A DNA stretch of 64,000 nucleotides. Source: Dyadobacter koreensis. GTDB taxonomy: Bacteria > Bacteroidota > Bacteroidia > Cytophagales > Spirosomataceae. Position numbers and translations under genes: made by a program. Positions 28,321 to 36,505 of this stretch are shown in pieces. A model generated the notes under the pieces. It did no database searches. It was not told where the DNA came from and was given only the letters and a program-made list of their open reading frames with translations. Location: assembly GCF_900108855.1 (NCBI RefSeq), contig NZ_FNXY01000002.1, positions 672,967-736,966 on the forward strand, given 5' to 3'. Positions within the stretch are counted from its first letter, which is position 1. Each line of letters begins with the position of its first letter.

Positions 28321-28923
28321 ATGAAGTCAATGTCAGCGGATCCTACCGAAATTTTAAATCAGAATCTGGCTCAGTTTGCACAGCTTAACGACGAAGATAT
28401 TCGTTTGGCAGCGCGTTTCTGGACGCACCGGACTATTCCCAAAAATGAGTTTTTTAATTTTCGAAATTCTGTTTGCCGGCATATAGGCTTCATCGTAAAA
28501 GGACTTTTCCGGGTTTATTATGTTGACACAGAAACCGAGATTGAACATAATATTTACTTTGTTGCAGAAAATACATTTCTCGTTTCCCTGAAGAGTTTTT
28601 TGACACAAACCGCCTGTCCGTATAATATCGAAGCGCTGGAAGATTCGGAACTTATCATGATCAGTCACGATCATTTACAGTCGTTATATCCGCAATCACA
28701 TGCATGGGAGCGCTTCGGGCGGCTTTTGGCTGAACAGTATTTTGTTTACAGCCAATCCAAATCTGAAGCGTTATTGAGTCAGTCGGCCGAAGAACGCTAT
28801 CTGTCTTTATTAAACAATTTTCCTGACCTCACTAACAGAGTTTCACTAGGTCACATAGCTTCATATCTTGGAATCAAGGGGCCGTCGTTAAGCAGGATTA
28901 GGGCACAAATAGCCGGGAGGTAG
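28321..28923 (+). CDS. Crp/Fnr family transcriptional regulator
   Basis: A 200-aa protein with an N-terminal cyclic-nucleotide-binding-like beta roll (about 40-130: FNFRNSVCRHIGFIVKGLFRVYYVD) and a short C-terminal winged helix (about 150-198: SAEERYLSLLNNFPDLTNRVSLGHIASYLGI). The recognition helix region is KGPSLSRIRAQI. The phosphate cassette of cAMP-binding Crp (RxS with surrounding Gly-Glu) is not seen and there is no Fnr cysteine set, so the ligand is unknown. This subfamily is very common in Bacteroidota. It is divergent from the lipoprotein hydrolase. Confidence 0.85.
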   Translation: MKSMSADPTEILNQNLAQFAQLNDEDIRLAARFWTHRTIPKNEFFNFRNSVCRHIGFIVKGLFRVYYVDTETEIEHNIYFVAENTFLVSLKSFLTQTACPYNIEALEDSELIMISHDHLQSLYPQSHAWERFGRLLAEQYFVYSQSKSEALLSQSAEERYLSLLNNFPDLTNRVSLGHIASYLGIKGPSLSRIRAQIAGR

Positions 28924-29015
28924 CTTTTACTTGTTGTGTGGGAAGTGCAGGTATACGATCAATTAGTTACATTACAATTACAGGTTTTGGTCATATTAAA
29001 TGTTTTTGGTTTTTA

Positions 29016-29047
29016 CCCGCCGGATGGTGAAAAAGCCGTCCGGCGGG
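29016..29047. repeat. GC-rich hairpin without a T tract
   Basis: CCCGCCGGA pairs with TCCGGCGGG around a 14-nt loop. There is no T run on either side, so it is not a standard terminator. It may be a REP-like element or an mRNA end signal for the Crp-like gene. Confidence 0.4.
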
Positions 29048-29127
29048 CGACCGTTTAAAAAATAAACCTGCCAGCCAGAAGCAGTAAAATTAATTTCAGC
29101 GAAAGAAAAAGTTCTAATCCAGACAGT

Positions 29128-29511
29128 ATGTCAAAATTATATAGTGTCGTCAGACTGAAATGTCCGCGCTGTCACAAAGGAAATTTGTTTACGAAGCCGA
29201 ATCCATATAGTTTTAAAAACTCCCTGAAAATGCCGGATCGTTGCCTGGTCTGTAATCAGGATTTCCAGATTGAACCAGGCTTTTACATCGGTGCGTTGTG
29301 GACAAGTTTTCCGATTGTTATTTTTATTATGACCTTTTTGTCGGTACTATTGCTGGTTTTTGTAAAAATGCAGCTTGAATGGTTTTTCGTAGTAATCACC
29401 ATCATTTTGTTTTCCTTGCAACCGATTATTATCAGGTTAGGCAGGGCAATCTGGATCAATATTTTCGTAGACTTTGACGTAGAAACTATGAGTAGTGCGG
29501 AAAATAAATGA
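29128..29511 (+). CDS. DUF983 family membrane protein
   Basis: A 127-aa protein with an N-terminal zinc-ribbon-like segment, CPRCHKGNLF and CLVCNQDF (two CxxC pairs), followed by two TM helices (about 50-72 and 78-100). This is the DUF983 arrangement. The role is unknown; relatives are small inner membrane proteins. It is a single gene with about 200 bp of empty upstream DNA. Confidence 0.85.
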   Translation: MSKLYSVVRLKCPRCHKGNLFTKPNPYSFKNSLKMPDRCLVCNQDFQIEPGFYIGALWTSFPIVIFIMTFLSVLLLVFVKMQLEWFFVVITIILFSLQPIIIRLGRAIWINIFVDFDVETMSSAENK

Positions 29512-29606
29512 GGTAATCTCTGCAAGTTTGCGGAGATTGTTTATATAATCGCTGCAAAAAGGTCATGAGTTTGTACTTCCAGTAAAGAAAAAACTGGCCA
29601 TAATTC

Positions 29607-29778
29607 AATTGGGACGAAGCTGCGCTTTCAACAGAGTTAGGAGAGGTGCGTTATTTATAATGCTTTGTCGCGGGACGCAGATGGTCGGGATACTCAGGAT
29701 CTGATCGCGAATGGGTTGGTGGTGAAAGGCGATGGAGGGGAAGGATCAGTGCTTATTTACTGTTTTGGTAGATTATAA
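29607..29778 (+). pseudogene. Possible frameshifted coding remnant
   Basis: Two plus-strand frames read protein-like in sequence: NWDEAALSTELGEVR in one, then YNALSRDADGRDTQDL and LIANGLVVKGDG in another, up to a stop at 29776. A frameshift near 29650 would join them. No start or family is identified. The rest of the 308-bp gap (29512-29819) shows nothing. Confidence 0.25.
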
Positions 29779-29819
29779 CAGGCAAATTAAAACGTGGTTC
29801 AATCCACCTGTAAATTACA

Positions 29820-30761
29820 ATGGTAATAACTTATTATTTAAACGGAGAGGAAGAAGAAAATTTATATTGCCGCATCGAAGATGAGACCGGCAGTCTTTCT
29901 TTTTCATTAGGGTATACGGTAGACGAAGACGAATGGGATGAGGAAAACGAAGATCTGTCTCCGGACGACTCCTACTTTTATTCTCTCGTAAGTTTTAAGA
30001 CGTATCTCGAAGAACGATATGATACATTAAGAATTGAAGGCAAAACTGATGTTCTGGACCTGATAAAAGGTGAGGTCGAAAGGATTGTAGAAGAATCCGG
30101 TATCCAGGGCATCGCGCGCAGCATGTTTGACAATGAAAATGGTCACGACGGAATACCGGCTTACGATAAATTCATAACTGCTTTTGAGAAATTTTCCGGT
30201 CTTGATGCAGAAGAATATGAAGCACTTGTGATTGATAATACGCTAGAATTTGGTACTGCCGAGGGCGACGATTTTCAAATGGATACCGTTGCCGGACTAA
30301 AATCCAGGCTTAGATCTTTCGTTGAAAAAAGGTCTTATGTTGAGCTGGGAACCATGACAAGTAAGTTTATATGGAGTAAGATTTACAACGAAGCCGGAGG
30401 GATTGAAAAACATATTCTCCTTCCTGAAATGCTTCAGGAATGGGAAATATTCTGGGACAACGAATATGAAGAACTGAAAAATACGGGCAGCGATACGGCT
30501 AATTTCGAAAAAGCGAAGGAGAAGTCATGGCGGCAATTCCAGGTTTTTATGGCTTGTTACAGCGATTCGGTCGATATAATCCAGCTTGCCTTCGAAATCG
30601 ACGACATGGAATTATATCCTATGATTGTGACGACAATGTTAAGAATTTTCGATGCGGAAGTTTGTTACGAAGAATATTGTGAAGCAGAGTTTTCCGGAGA
30701 TGACTGGGAAACGGTCGAAAGTGATGGTGTTCAGTTCTTTTTGAAAGAGGGGGATTACTAA
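29820..30761 (+). CDS. Acidic hypothetical protein with integrase-arm-like N-terminus
   Basis: A 313-aa, strongly acidic soluble protein. Residues 1-75 (ITYYLNGEEEENLYCRIED, SFSLGYTVDEDEWDEEN) follow the pattern of the arm-type DNA-binding domain of Bacteroidota tyrosine recombinases, in which strands end in a G-x-x-V-x-x-x-x-W segment. A helical part follows (about 80-130) that could match the SAM-like core-binding domain. The Arg-His-Arg-Tyr catalytic set is absent, and the remaining 180 residues match nothing I know. The high Asp/Glu content is unlike a DNA-binding protein. Function is unknown; the resemblance is a weak pattern match. Confidence 0.6.
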   Translation: MVITYYLNGEEEENLYCRIEDETGSLSFSLGYTVDEDEWDEENEDLSPDDSYFYSLVSFKTYLEERYDTLRIEGKTDVLDLIKGEVERIVEESGIQGIARSMFDNENGHDGIPAYDKFITAFEKFSGLDAEEYEALVIDNTLEFGTAEGDDFQMDTVAGLKSRLRSFVEKRSYVELGTMTSKFIWSKIYNEAGGIEKHILLPEMLQEWEIFWDNEYEELKNTGSDTANFEKAKEKSWRQFQVFMACYSDSVDIIQLAFEIDDMELYPMIVTTMLRIFDAEVCYEEYCEAEFSGDDWETVESDGVQFFLKEGDY

Positions 30762-30822
30762 GGTGTTGAGTGCAATAGCTCTAACAGAGTTAAAAAAAAT
30801 GTTGAAAGGGATACTCATTTGA

Positions 30823-31617
30823 TCAGAGTATTCTTTTCTCAATTGCCTTTCCCCAATAATTGCCTAAAACTACAGTTCCTTCTTCATTCGGGTGTAGATA
30901 AAATGTTCCCTGTTGCCCTTTCTCAGGCTTTAATAATTTGAGATAATGCTTCTTAAAATATTTAAACGCTTTGGTATCTCCTTTAAAAACGCGCCCAGGG
31001 TCGGAAATCTGGTAATCCGAAATCATTTGGTCGATTTGCGGAATATAGCTTTCAAGCCTTTTAAGCCCCTCAGCCAGGTATTTGGAGCTATTATAGGTAT
31101 TGGGGCTATACCAGATCGGGTGGTGGACAATCACTTTACTACCCGGATACCGCCTAAGAACTTCAGAAATAATGGTTTTCATATTTTTCTGGTAGTTCTC
31201 TTTCGAAACAGGCGCGCCGTTCGGCCCTTGGATGGCACTGTCATTCGTACCTAGTTTCATGGAAAAAACCAGTTGATGATCTTTTTTAAGAAACAGAGTA
31301 TCAGCCGCCTCAATCACCTTCATAAAATACTTACCGCTACCCGGCAGCCAATCCAAAGTAGTAGATCCGCTCTTTCCCAAATTAGCAAAAATTATATCCT
31401 GAACTTCTTTTTGCTCCTTCAAATAATTGACCGTATAAGTTGGCGGAGGAAATCCATCCGGGCCGCCTTTGCCCTGGGTGATGCTGTTTCCGATGAAGAC
31501 GATGGCTAGGTTTTGTGCGTTTACTTCACCTATTGTCACGAAAAAAATAATGACAGCTATTACCTTCGTTTGAAGGATATAGTTGAGTGACTTACTTACC
31601 CGTGGTGTAATTTGCAT
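30823..31617 (-). CDS. Secreted SGNH/GDSL hydrolase
   Basis: A 264-aa exported esterase-like enzyme. A signal peptide (hydrophobic 17-32, ending VNAQ) precedes block I FIGNSITQG with the catalytic Ser. The block II Gly is in NLGKSGSTT, block III is KLGTNDS, and block V HPNEEG carries the catalytic His. Many Bacteroidota relatives deacetylate sugars or sialic acid; the substrate here is not evident. It is downstream of the helicase gene by 42 nt on the same strand, but the link may be fortuitous. Confidence 0.85.
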   Translation of the reverse strand: MQITPRVSKSLNYILQTKVIAVIIFFVTIGEVNAQNLAIVFIGNSITQGKGGPDGFPPPTYTVNYLKEQKEVQDIIFANLGKSGSTTLDWLPGSGKYFMKVIEAADTLFLKKDHQLVFSMKLGTNDSAIQGPNGAPVSKENYQKNMKTIISEVLRRYPGSKVIVHHPIWYSPNTYNSSKYLAEGLKRLESYIPQIDQMISDYQISDPGRVFKGDTKAFKYFKKHYLKLLKPEKGQQGTFYLHPNEEGTVVLGNYWGKAIEKRIL

Positions 31618-31659
31618 CTATTATCAATTTTATTCTTAATAATTTACGGCACTAAAAAT

Positions 31660-34600
31660 TTACCCAACCGCCATCTTAGCAGTTTCCTTCCACATATAGT
31701 GCGGAATTGGTTCTTCTAATTTCCAATGAATATTCATCGGCTTTGACCCGTAATGGTCCAGGTAATTTGCGGCTCCAAGGAATACATAGGCGAAAGTGTT
31801 TCCAAATTCGTCTTCGTTTCTTTCCCTTACAAAAAGTAAAATGGTTTTCTTCGCCTCTTTTTGCCTGACATAAGTTAAGCCTTTTCCAGTTTCTGGCCGA
31901 GCGCTATTTTGAGATTGCCAATGGAATAGCGTTTCACTAACGGCATAATCATTATACAAAGTGGTCGGTGAATAATTTTCTTCTGTTTTTTCAAGCGTTA
32001 TGAGTAGCAGTTCGGTTTTCTTGCTATCCAGATTTACTACGCCTTCCCGGTTACTGGATTTTCTTTCAAAGGTGCTTTCTCCGAATGCAGCTAAAATTTG
32101 CTCTCGCGTATAACGACTGTGGACTTTAAGTGGTTGCGCGTAAGGTAAATCAATGTCTAATTCAATATGAGAAATCCGGTCAATTAAAAGTTCGATAACT
32201 TCGATTATCTCTTGTACAAGGACTGGATTACTGCCAAGTTTTCGGATACTCTTTTGAAGGTTTTCAGATCCAGAATTTATTTGCCAAAAATCATAATGCA
32301 ACATGGCGAGCATTAGTTTTTCTGATTCATCGAACGTTGTAATATTTATTTGAAAATTCTTTTTAGCAAGTTTTAAAATAAATGATAAATAGCTGTATGA
32401 ATTACAACAGAGCCATTTCTTGGCAATTGCTCTTTTTACTTCACTTTCAATGATTGTTGAAAAGTCACCAATTTGATTGGCAAGATAACATAATCTGCTC
32501 CAAGTGCCCTTTTTGTAAATAGTTTGGAGAGGAATATGATAGAATTCAGTGAAGTTCCTAAGAGTTAAGTGTAAGGTCGTCTGATGTTTGAAGTTGACAA
32601 TTTTATTTACCAATTGTTTGCTGTTCAATTGAGTGGCAAGTTTGATGTTTTGCAGAATAAAATCCTTTGCTTTTTTCTCCAAAACGATCGAACAACCCAA
32701 AGGAAGATGCGGGAAATCTCGTTCCAATTCATCTTTTGTGGAAGTATTCGTTTTCCCGATCAGAGCCCTGAACTTTCCTTCGAAATCGTATTCTGACCTT
32801 GCATTGCCAACAAAATCTAAAACGGTAAGACATTCTTTTCCTTCAGACAATCGTAATCCTCTGCCGAGTTGCTGTAAAAATACGGTCAAACTTTCCGTTG
32901 GCCTGAGAAACAAAACAGTATCAATCTCTGGAATATCCACACCCTCATTGAAGATATCGACGACAAATAAATAATTGATTTCTTTTTTTCTAAATCTGGC
33001 TTTAATCGTTGATCTCAATTCCTCACGGTCATTGCCACTGACAAGATGATCGGCTTTCAGGCCGGCCAGGGTGAATTTTTCAGCCATGTACTGCGCGTGT
33101 TCTCGTGTAATACAGAAACCTAACGCACGCACATCTTCATAATCTCTTAAATATTTTGCGCAATTATTTAAAATTTCTCCAACTCGGATATCATTTTGAG
33201 TATAAATTCTGGTTAATTCTCCTGGTAAATATCGTCCGTTTTGCCAGGAGGCGTTTGATAAATCAATACTATCCGTAATGCCAAAATATTGAAAAGGGCA
33301 AAGCAACTTTCGGTTCAGTGCTTCTGGTAATCGAATTTCAGCAGCGATGGTATTATCAAAATCAGCCAGAATATCTTCGTTATCCATCCGCTCCGGGGTG
33401 GCAGTTAATCCCAATAAAATCTTTGGTTTAAATTTTTCCAGAATCGGTCGATAACTATCTGCAGTGATATGGTGAACTTCATCTACAATGATAAAATCGT
33501 AATAGTTTTCTGAAAGTGTCATTGTTTCTATTCTGTTTTTCAAAGTCGCGACAGAAGCGAAAACAAATTCATAACGGTCAGGTTCTAATCCGTCTACCCA
33601 AAGCTCACCAAAATTATTGTCCCTTAAAATTCCTGCAAACGTTGCTCGGGCCTGAATTAGGATTTCTTTTCTATGTGCCAAGAAAAGGAGGCGGGCAGCG
33701 GGATTTTTAGCATAATATCTTTTGAAATCAAATGCGGAAATAACTGTTTTTCCGGTGCCGGTTGCTGCTACTAAAAGGTTTTTATACCGGTTATGAATTA
33801 TCCTTTCGGCAGTAAATTTTTCTAATATTTCCTCTTGAAAGTGAAAAGGATTTATTTCAAAATAAGATGACGATTCATTTTTATCTCTATTTTTTTCTTT
33901 TTTAAGCGCAACTTTTAGTTTTTCAGTATGTTCGCCAGTTCGGAAAAATTCAAATTCGTTATCCTGCCAATAGGTATCAAAGGTTTTCGAAAACTTGTCA
34001 ATGATATGACCAATTTCTTGCGTGGTAACTTTTAAATTCCACTCCAATCCGTTGGTTAATGCACTTCTCGATAGATTAGAAGAACCAATATAACCTGTAT
34101 GAAAACCAGTATCTCGGAAAAATAAATAGGATTTTGCATGAAGGCGTTCGTTTTCTGTATTGTATGAAATCTTAACCTGTGTATTTGGTAAGCCCGCCAG
34201 ATATTCCACGGCTTTCAAATCTGTCGCACCCATATAAGAAGTGGTAATAATTTTTAGCGTCTTTCCTTGGCTAGTGAATTCTTCAAGCTCCCTTTGAAAA
34301 ATTCGTATCCCAGACCATTTTATAAAGGAGACAAGGAAGCAAATTTTATCCGCAGATAAAATTTCTTTTTTTAATTCGCTTTCCAGGGAAATGCCAACAT
34401 TCGAGCCCGTAAATAATTCGCTCTGGCTAAGGCGTGTATAAGGTGTTATTTCTTTTAAATGTTTATCAAAATCTGAAAACGGAGCGTCTATCTTAGAAAA
34501 AACTGCATTAAGTATCCGTCCGTTAACAGCTATTAGATCTTCGTTAAAATCAGTTTCATCAAGCTCATCTCTGAGCAGTCGGATTATTTTATTAGAGATA

Positions 34601-34803
34601 TCAATTTGTTTCTCCAATGGGTTTTCGCCAATGATAATACTTAATCCGCGATTGATTACCTCATTTAAGAAGTGACTCAGTATTTTAGCTGCTTCGCTTT
34701 TTTCTACATATGTTTCTTTAACAAAAAATGCCTTCTGGTCAAGGGTTTCAAGTTTTGAGGCTATCAGTTGAGTAATTAACTTTTCATATAATCCTTGCTG
34801 CAT
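31660..34803 (-). CDS. PLD nuclease-SF2 helicase-DUF3427 protein
   Basis: A 1047-aa multidomain protein. A helical N-terminus (about 1-130) is followed by a phospholipase-D-like nuclease domain with one HxK motif (H222, K224) and GYIGSSNLSRSAL. The SF2 helicase core then has Walker A ATGTGKT (K352), DEVH at 441-444, GLTATPERMD and motif VI QQLGRGLRLSEG (about 644-655). The C-terminal 300 residues match the DUF3427 region in placement and ending. Such proteins resemble helicase-nuclease fusions of restriction and phage-defence systems, but no partner genes are adjacent. The gene looks more AT-rich than its neighbours, suggesting transfer (by eye). Confidence 0.82.
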   Translation of the reverse strand: MQQGLYEKLITQLIASKLETLDQKAFFVKETYVEKSEAAKILSHFLNEVINRGLSIIIGENPLEKQIDISNKIIRLLRDELDETDFNEDLIAVNGRILNAVFSKIDAPFSDFDKHLKEITPYTRLSQSELFTGSNVGISLESELKKEILSADKICFLVSFIKWSGIRIFQRELEEFTSQGKTLKIITTSYMGATDLKAVEYLAGLPNTQVKISYNTENERLHAKSYLFFRDTGFHTGYIGSSNLSRSALTNGLEWNLKVTTQEIGHIIDKFSKTFDTYWQDNEFEFFRTGEHTEKLKVALKKEKNRDKNESSSYFEINPFHFQEEILEKFTAERIIHNRYKNLLVAATGTGKTVISAFDFKRYYAKNPAARLLFLAHRKEILIQARATFAGILRDNNFGELWVDGLEPDRYEFVFASVATLKNRIETMTLSENYYDFIIVDEVHHITADSYRPILEKFKPKILLGLTATPERMDNEDILADFDNTIAAEIRLPEALNRKLLCPFQYFGITDSIDLSNASWQNGRYLPGELTRIYTQNDIRVGEILNNCAKYLRDYEDVRALGFCITREHAQYMAEKFTLAGLKADHLVSGNDREELRSTIKARFRKKEINYLFVVDIFNEGVDIPEIDTVLFLRPTESLTVFLQQLGRGLRLSEGKECLTVLDFVGNARSEYDFEGKFRALIGKTNTSTKDELERDFPHLPLGCSIVLEKKAKDFILQNIKLATQLNSKQLVNKIVNFKHQTTLHLTLRNFTEFYHIPLQTIYKKGTWSRLCYLANQIGDFSTIIESEVKRAIAKKWLCCNSYSYLSFILKLAKKNFQINITTFDESEKLMLAMLHYDFWQINSGSENLQKSIRKLGSNPVLVQEIIEVIELLIDRISHIELDIDLPYAQPLKVHSRYTREQILAAFGESTFERKSSNREGVVNLDSKKTELLLITLEKTEENYSPTTLYNDYAVSETLFHWQSQNSARPETGKGLTYVRQKEAKKTILLFVRERNEDEFGNTFAYVFLGAANYLDHYGSKPMNIHWKLEEPIPHYMWKETAKMAVG

Positions 34804-34858
34804 CAGTTGAGGGTAAGTTTGTTTCGACTAAAATAGAGGAATTATATCAGAAAGAGAC

Positions 34859-34893
34859 TTTGGCACAAATTTTAACTAGTTAAATTATATTTG
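34859..34893 (+). promoter_or_regulatory. Promoter for the YciI gene
   Basis: TATATTTG at 34886-34893 matches the -7 element TAnnTTTG, and TTTG at 34859-34862 may be the -33 element (23-bp spacer, slightly long). It overlaps the GTG at 34893 and so supports the ATG at 34917 as the start. Confidence 0.5.
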
Positions 34894-34916
34894 TGGACCT
34901 AATTCCGAGCCTCATC

Positions 34917-35222
34917 ATGTTCATCATCAACCTAACCTACATCGTCCCGCTTGAAGAGCTTGATAAGCATATGGCGGCTCATGTTCGCTATCTTAAAAAA
35001 TATTATCGTAAAAATGTATTTGTCGCGTCGGGGCGGAAGGTGCCTCGGGAAGGTGGGATAATTCTGGCACTCGCTGAATCAGAGGATGAGGTTAACAAGA
35101 TTATCAGCGAAGATCCATTTTACAAACTCAAACTTGCCGAATTTGAAATCACGCATTTTCTAACTTCACAGTATCATCCTGATCTTAAAACGTTGTTGAA
35201 AGGAAAGCAGGCTTCGGGGTAA
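34917..35222 (+). CDS. YciI family protein
   Basis: A 101-aa ferredoxin-like alpha/beta protein of the YciI family, starting MFIINLTYIVPLEELDKH. It has the family's conserved His (DKHMAAHVRYL), the GGIILALAESEDEV strand-helix pair and DPFYKLKLAEFEITHF at the C-terminus. The active site is thought to involve the His-Asp pair; substrates are mostly unknown. A GTG eight codons upstream overlaps the -7 box and is rejected. It is divergent from the helicase gene. Confidence 0.82.
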   Translation: MFIINLTYIVPLEELDKHMAAHVRYLKKYYRKNVFVASGRKVPREGGIILALAESEDEVNKIISEDPFYKLKLAEFEITHFLTSQYHPDLKTLLKGKQASG

Positions 35223-35226
35223 TAAG

Positions 35227-35262
35227 CTGAAAGTCCGGTATGTTCCCACACCGAGCTTTCAG
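35227..35262. terminator. Possible bidirectional terminator
   Basis: CTGAAAG-tc-CGGT pairs with ACCG-ag-CTTTCAG around a 10-nt loop, between convergent genes. The T tract is poor, so activity is uncertain. Confidence 0.45.
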
Positions 35263-35287
35263 ACATTTAGAGGTGATATCATAAAAA

Positions 35288-35812
35288 TCATATTTCTTCC
35301 AATGCCCACTTTATATGCCCCATGTGGTGATTTGCATGCCAAACTGCAATCGCCAGGGCATCTTTTTGACTGAACCAAAGTTGTCTGGCCGGATGAAAGT
35401 AACTGATGTTTAGCTGTTCTTCTGTGAGTGATTTTGCCAGCAATATATACCGCTGATGAATTCCTTCAAGGGCCAGGAGCGAACCGGAAACAGGGCCTGA
35501 AAGTGAGTCCGGCATAACCGACCAAGCGTTCATATCGATAAGCGTCATTTCTTTATAATCTGGTTCTGAGATCGCTTTTTTCATACGCAGATAATACAAA
35601 TAATGAATATCAGCCACGTGGTGCACAATTTGCCTGATCGTCCAGCTGTCTTCGCGGTATCTTTTTTCCAGCTCATGCTCTGATAATTTTTCCACGAGTG
35701 CTCGATATTGCGACGGAATTGTCTCTATAATCCGGATAAAGGAATGCAATTGCTCCTCAGAATAATTTTCCTGTTTGATGAAAGGGCCAATTGGGAATTT
35801 ACGATCTGTCAT
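35288..35812 (-). CDS. DinB/YfiT-like metal-dependent enzyme
   Basis: A 174-aa four-helix-bundle protein of the DinB superfamily, YfiT branch. It begins DRKFPIGPF as in that group. The metal ligands are expected in WTIRQIVHHVADIHY (about 57-71) and HANHHMGHI (about 158-166), giving the three-His site. Family members include bacillithiol S-transferases and putative metal-dependent hydrolases. It is a single gene; the terminator of the next minus-strand gene lies upstream. Confidence 0.85.
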   Translation of the reverse strand: MTDRKFPIGPFIKQENYSEEQLHSFIRIIETIPSQYRALVEKLSEHELEKRYREDSWTIRQIVHHVADIHYLYYLRMKKAISEPDYKEMTLIDMNAWSVMPDSLSGPVSGSLLALEGIHQRYILLAKSLTEEQLNISYFHPARQLWFSQKDALAIAVWHANHHMGHIKWALEEI

Positions 35813-35950
35813 ACAATTGTGTGTAAGTTTTTAATGATTGGGTTAGCCAGAAAAGGGGATCGTTTTCGGTTTCCAAAGGTAATGATCCTGTTTTTCTTTT
35901 CAATTTGTTGTCATGTTTAAATACAACTTTTATAACTGCATGGTTTATTA

Positions 35951-35987
35951 AAAACAAAAAGATTCCCAGCCAGCTGGCCGGGAATCT
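35951..35987 (-). terminator. Rho-independent terminator for the lone LytTR gene
   Basis: On the minus strand, GATTCCCGGCCAGC pairs with GCTGGCTGGGAATC as a near-perfect stem followed by a T-rich tract (TTTTTGTTTTT). It is 30 bp after the 36019 stop. Confidence 0.88.
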
Positions 35988-36018
35988 TCCGTTAACCTAA
36001 CTCCATTAATCACTAAAT

Positions 36019-36411
36019 TTATCCTGCCCCTAAATATTCAGTTGTCAGATTTTGGTCTGTTTCGCGGATACGTCTTCGTGCAATCAGTATTTGAGCACCA
36101 CAACTCATCAGGACCTTGCCGCAAGCAAGCCTCGATACGACATGGTCGGGATTGATCATAAACGATTTATGTATACGAAGATAGCCGGCATCGAGGATCT
36201 TCTGCAGAGTCTTCATCGTCTTGGAAATTAGATACTTTTTCCCAAGGGTGGTGTGAACGTACGTATAATTGCCTTCGCCTCGCATATGCGTGATTTCATG
36301 CGCTTCCAGGTAGAATACCCGCGTCGCCATGTGGACAGTAATTACGTTTCTGCGTTTTTTGCGCGTCCGGCGAACAGCACTGGGAAATGTATGATTTATA
36401 GTTGTAGTCAT
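36019..36411 (-). CDS. Stand-alone LytTR DNA-binding protein
   Basis: A 130-aa protein consisting of a basic N-terminal tail (RRTRKKRR) and a LytTR domain (about 28-125) with the signature FYLEAHEITHMRGEGNYTYVH and YLRIHKSFMINPDHV. It has no receiver or membrane domain, so its activity cannot be set by ordinary phosphorelay. The next gene upstream on this strand, a lipoprotein, ends 94 nt away, and the gap contains copy 2 of the dispersed repeat. It could share targets with the LytTR response regulator at 38436. Confidence 0.82.
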   Translation of the reverse strand: MTTTINHTFPSAVRRTRKKRRNVITVHMATRVFYLEAHEITHMRGEGNYTYVHTTLGKKYLISKTMKTLQKILDAGYLRIHKSFMINPDHVVSRLACGKVLMSCGAQILIARRRIRETDQNLTTEYLGAG

Positions 36412-36444
36412 GTGTCTGATGGTTTTGAAAGGAGTGTTTGGGGG

Positions 36445-36480
36445 GGCTGTCGGCTAACAGCAATCGGCTTACGAATGCTG
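36445..36480 (-). repeat. Dispersed stem-loop repeat, copy 2
   Basis: 25 of 30 bases match 1521-1550. CAGCA (36458-36462) can pair with TGCTG just downstream, so the hairpin is kept although its arm bases differ from copy 1. It lies between the lipoprotein and LytTR genes. Confidence 0.5.
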
Positions 36481-36505
36481 GATGAAGCTTTTTTTGCAGC
36501 CGAAG

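Noticed and set aside
36439..36446. Run of G's as a G-quadruplex
   Set aside because: A single G tract; no further tracts close by.
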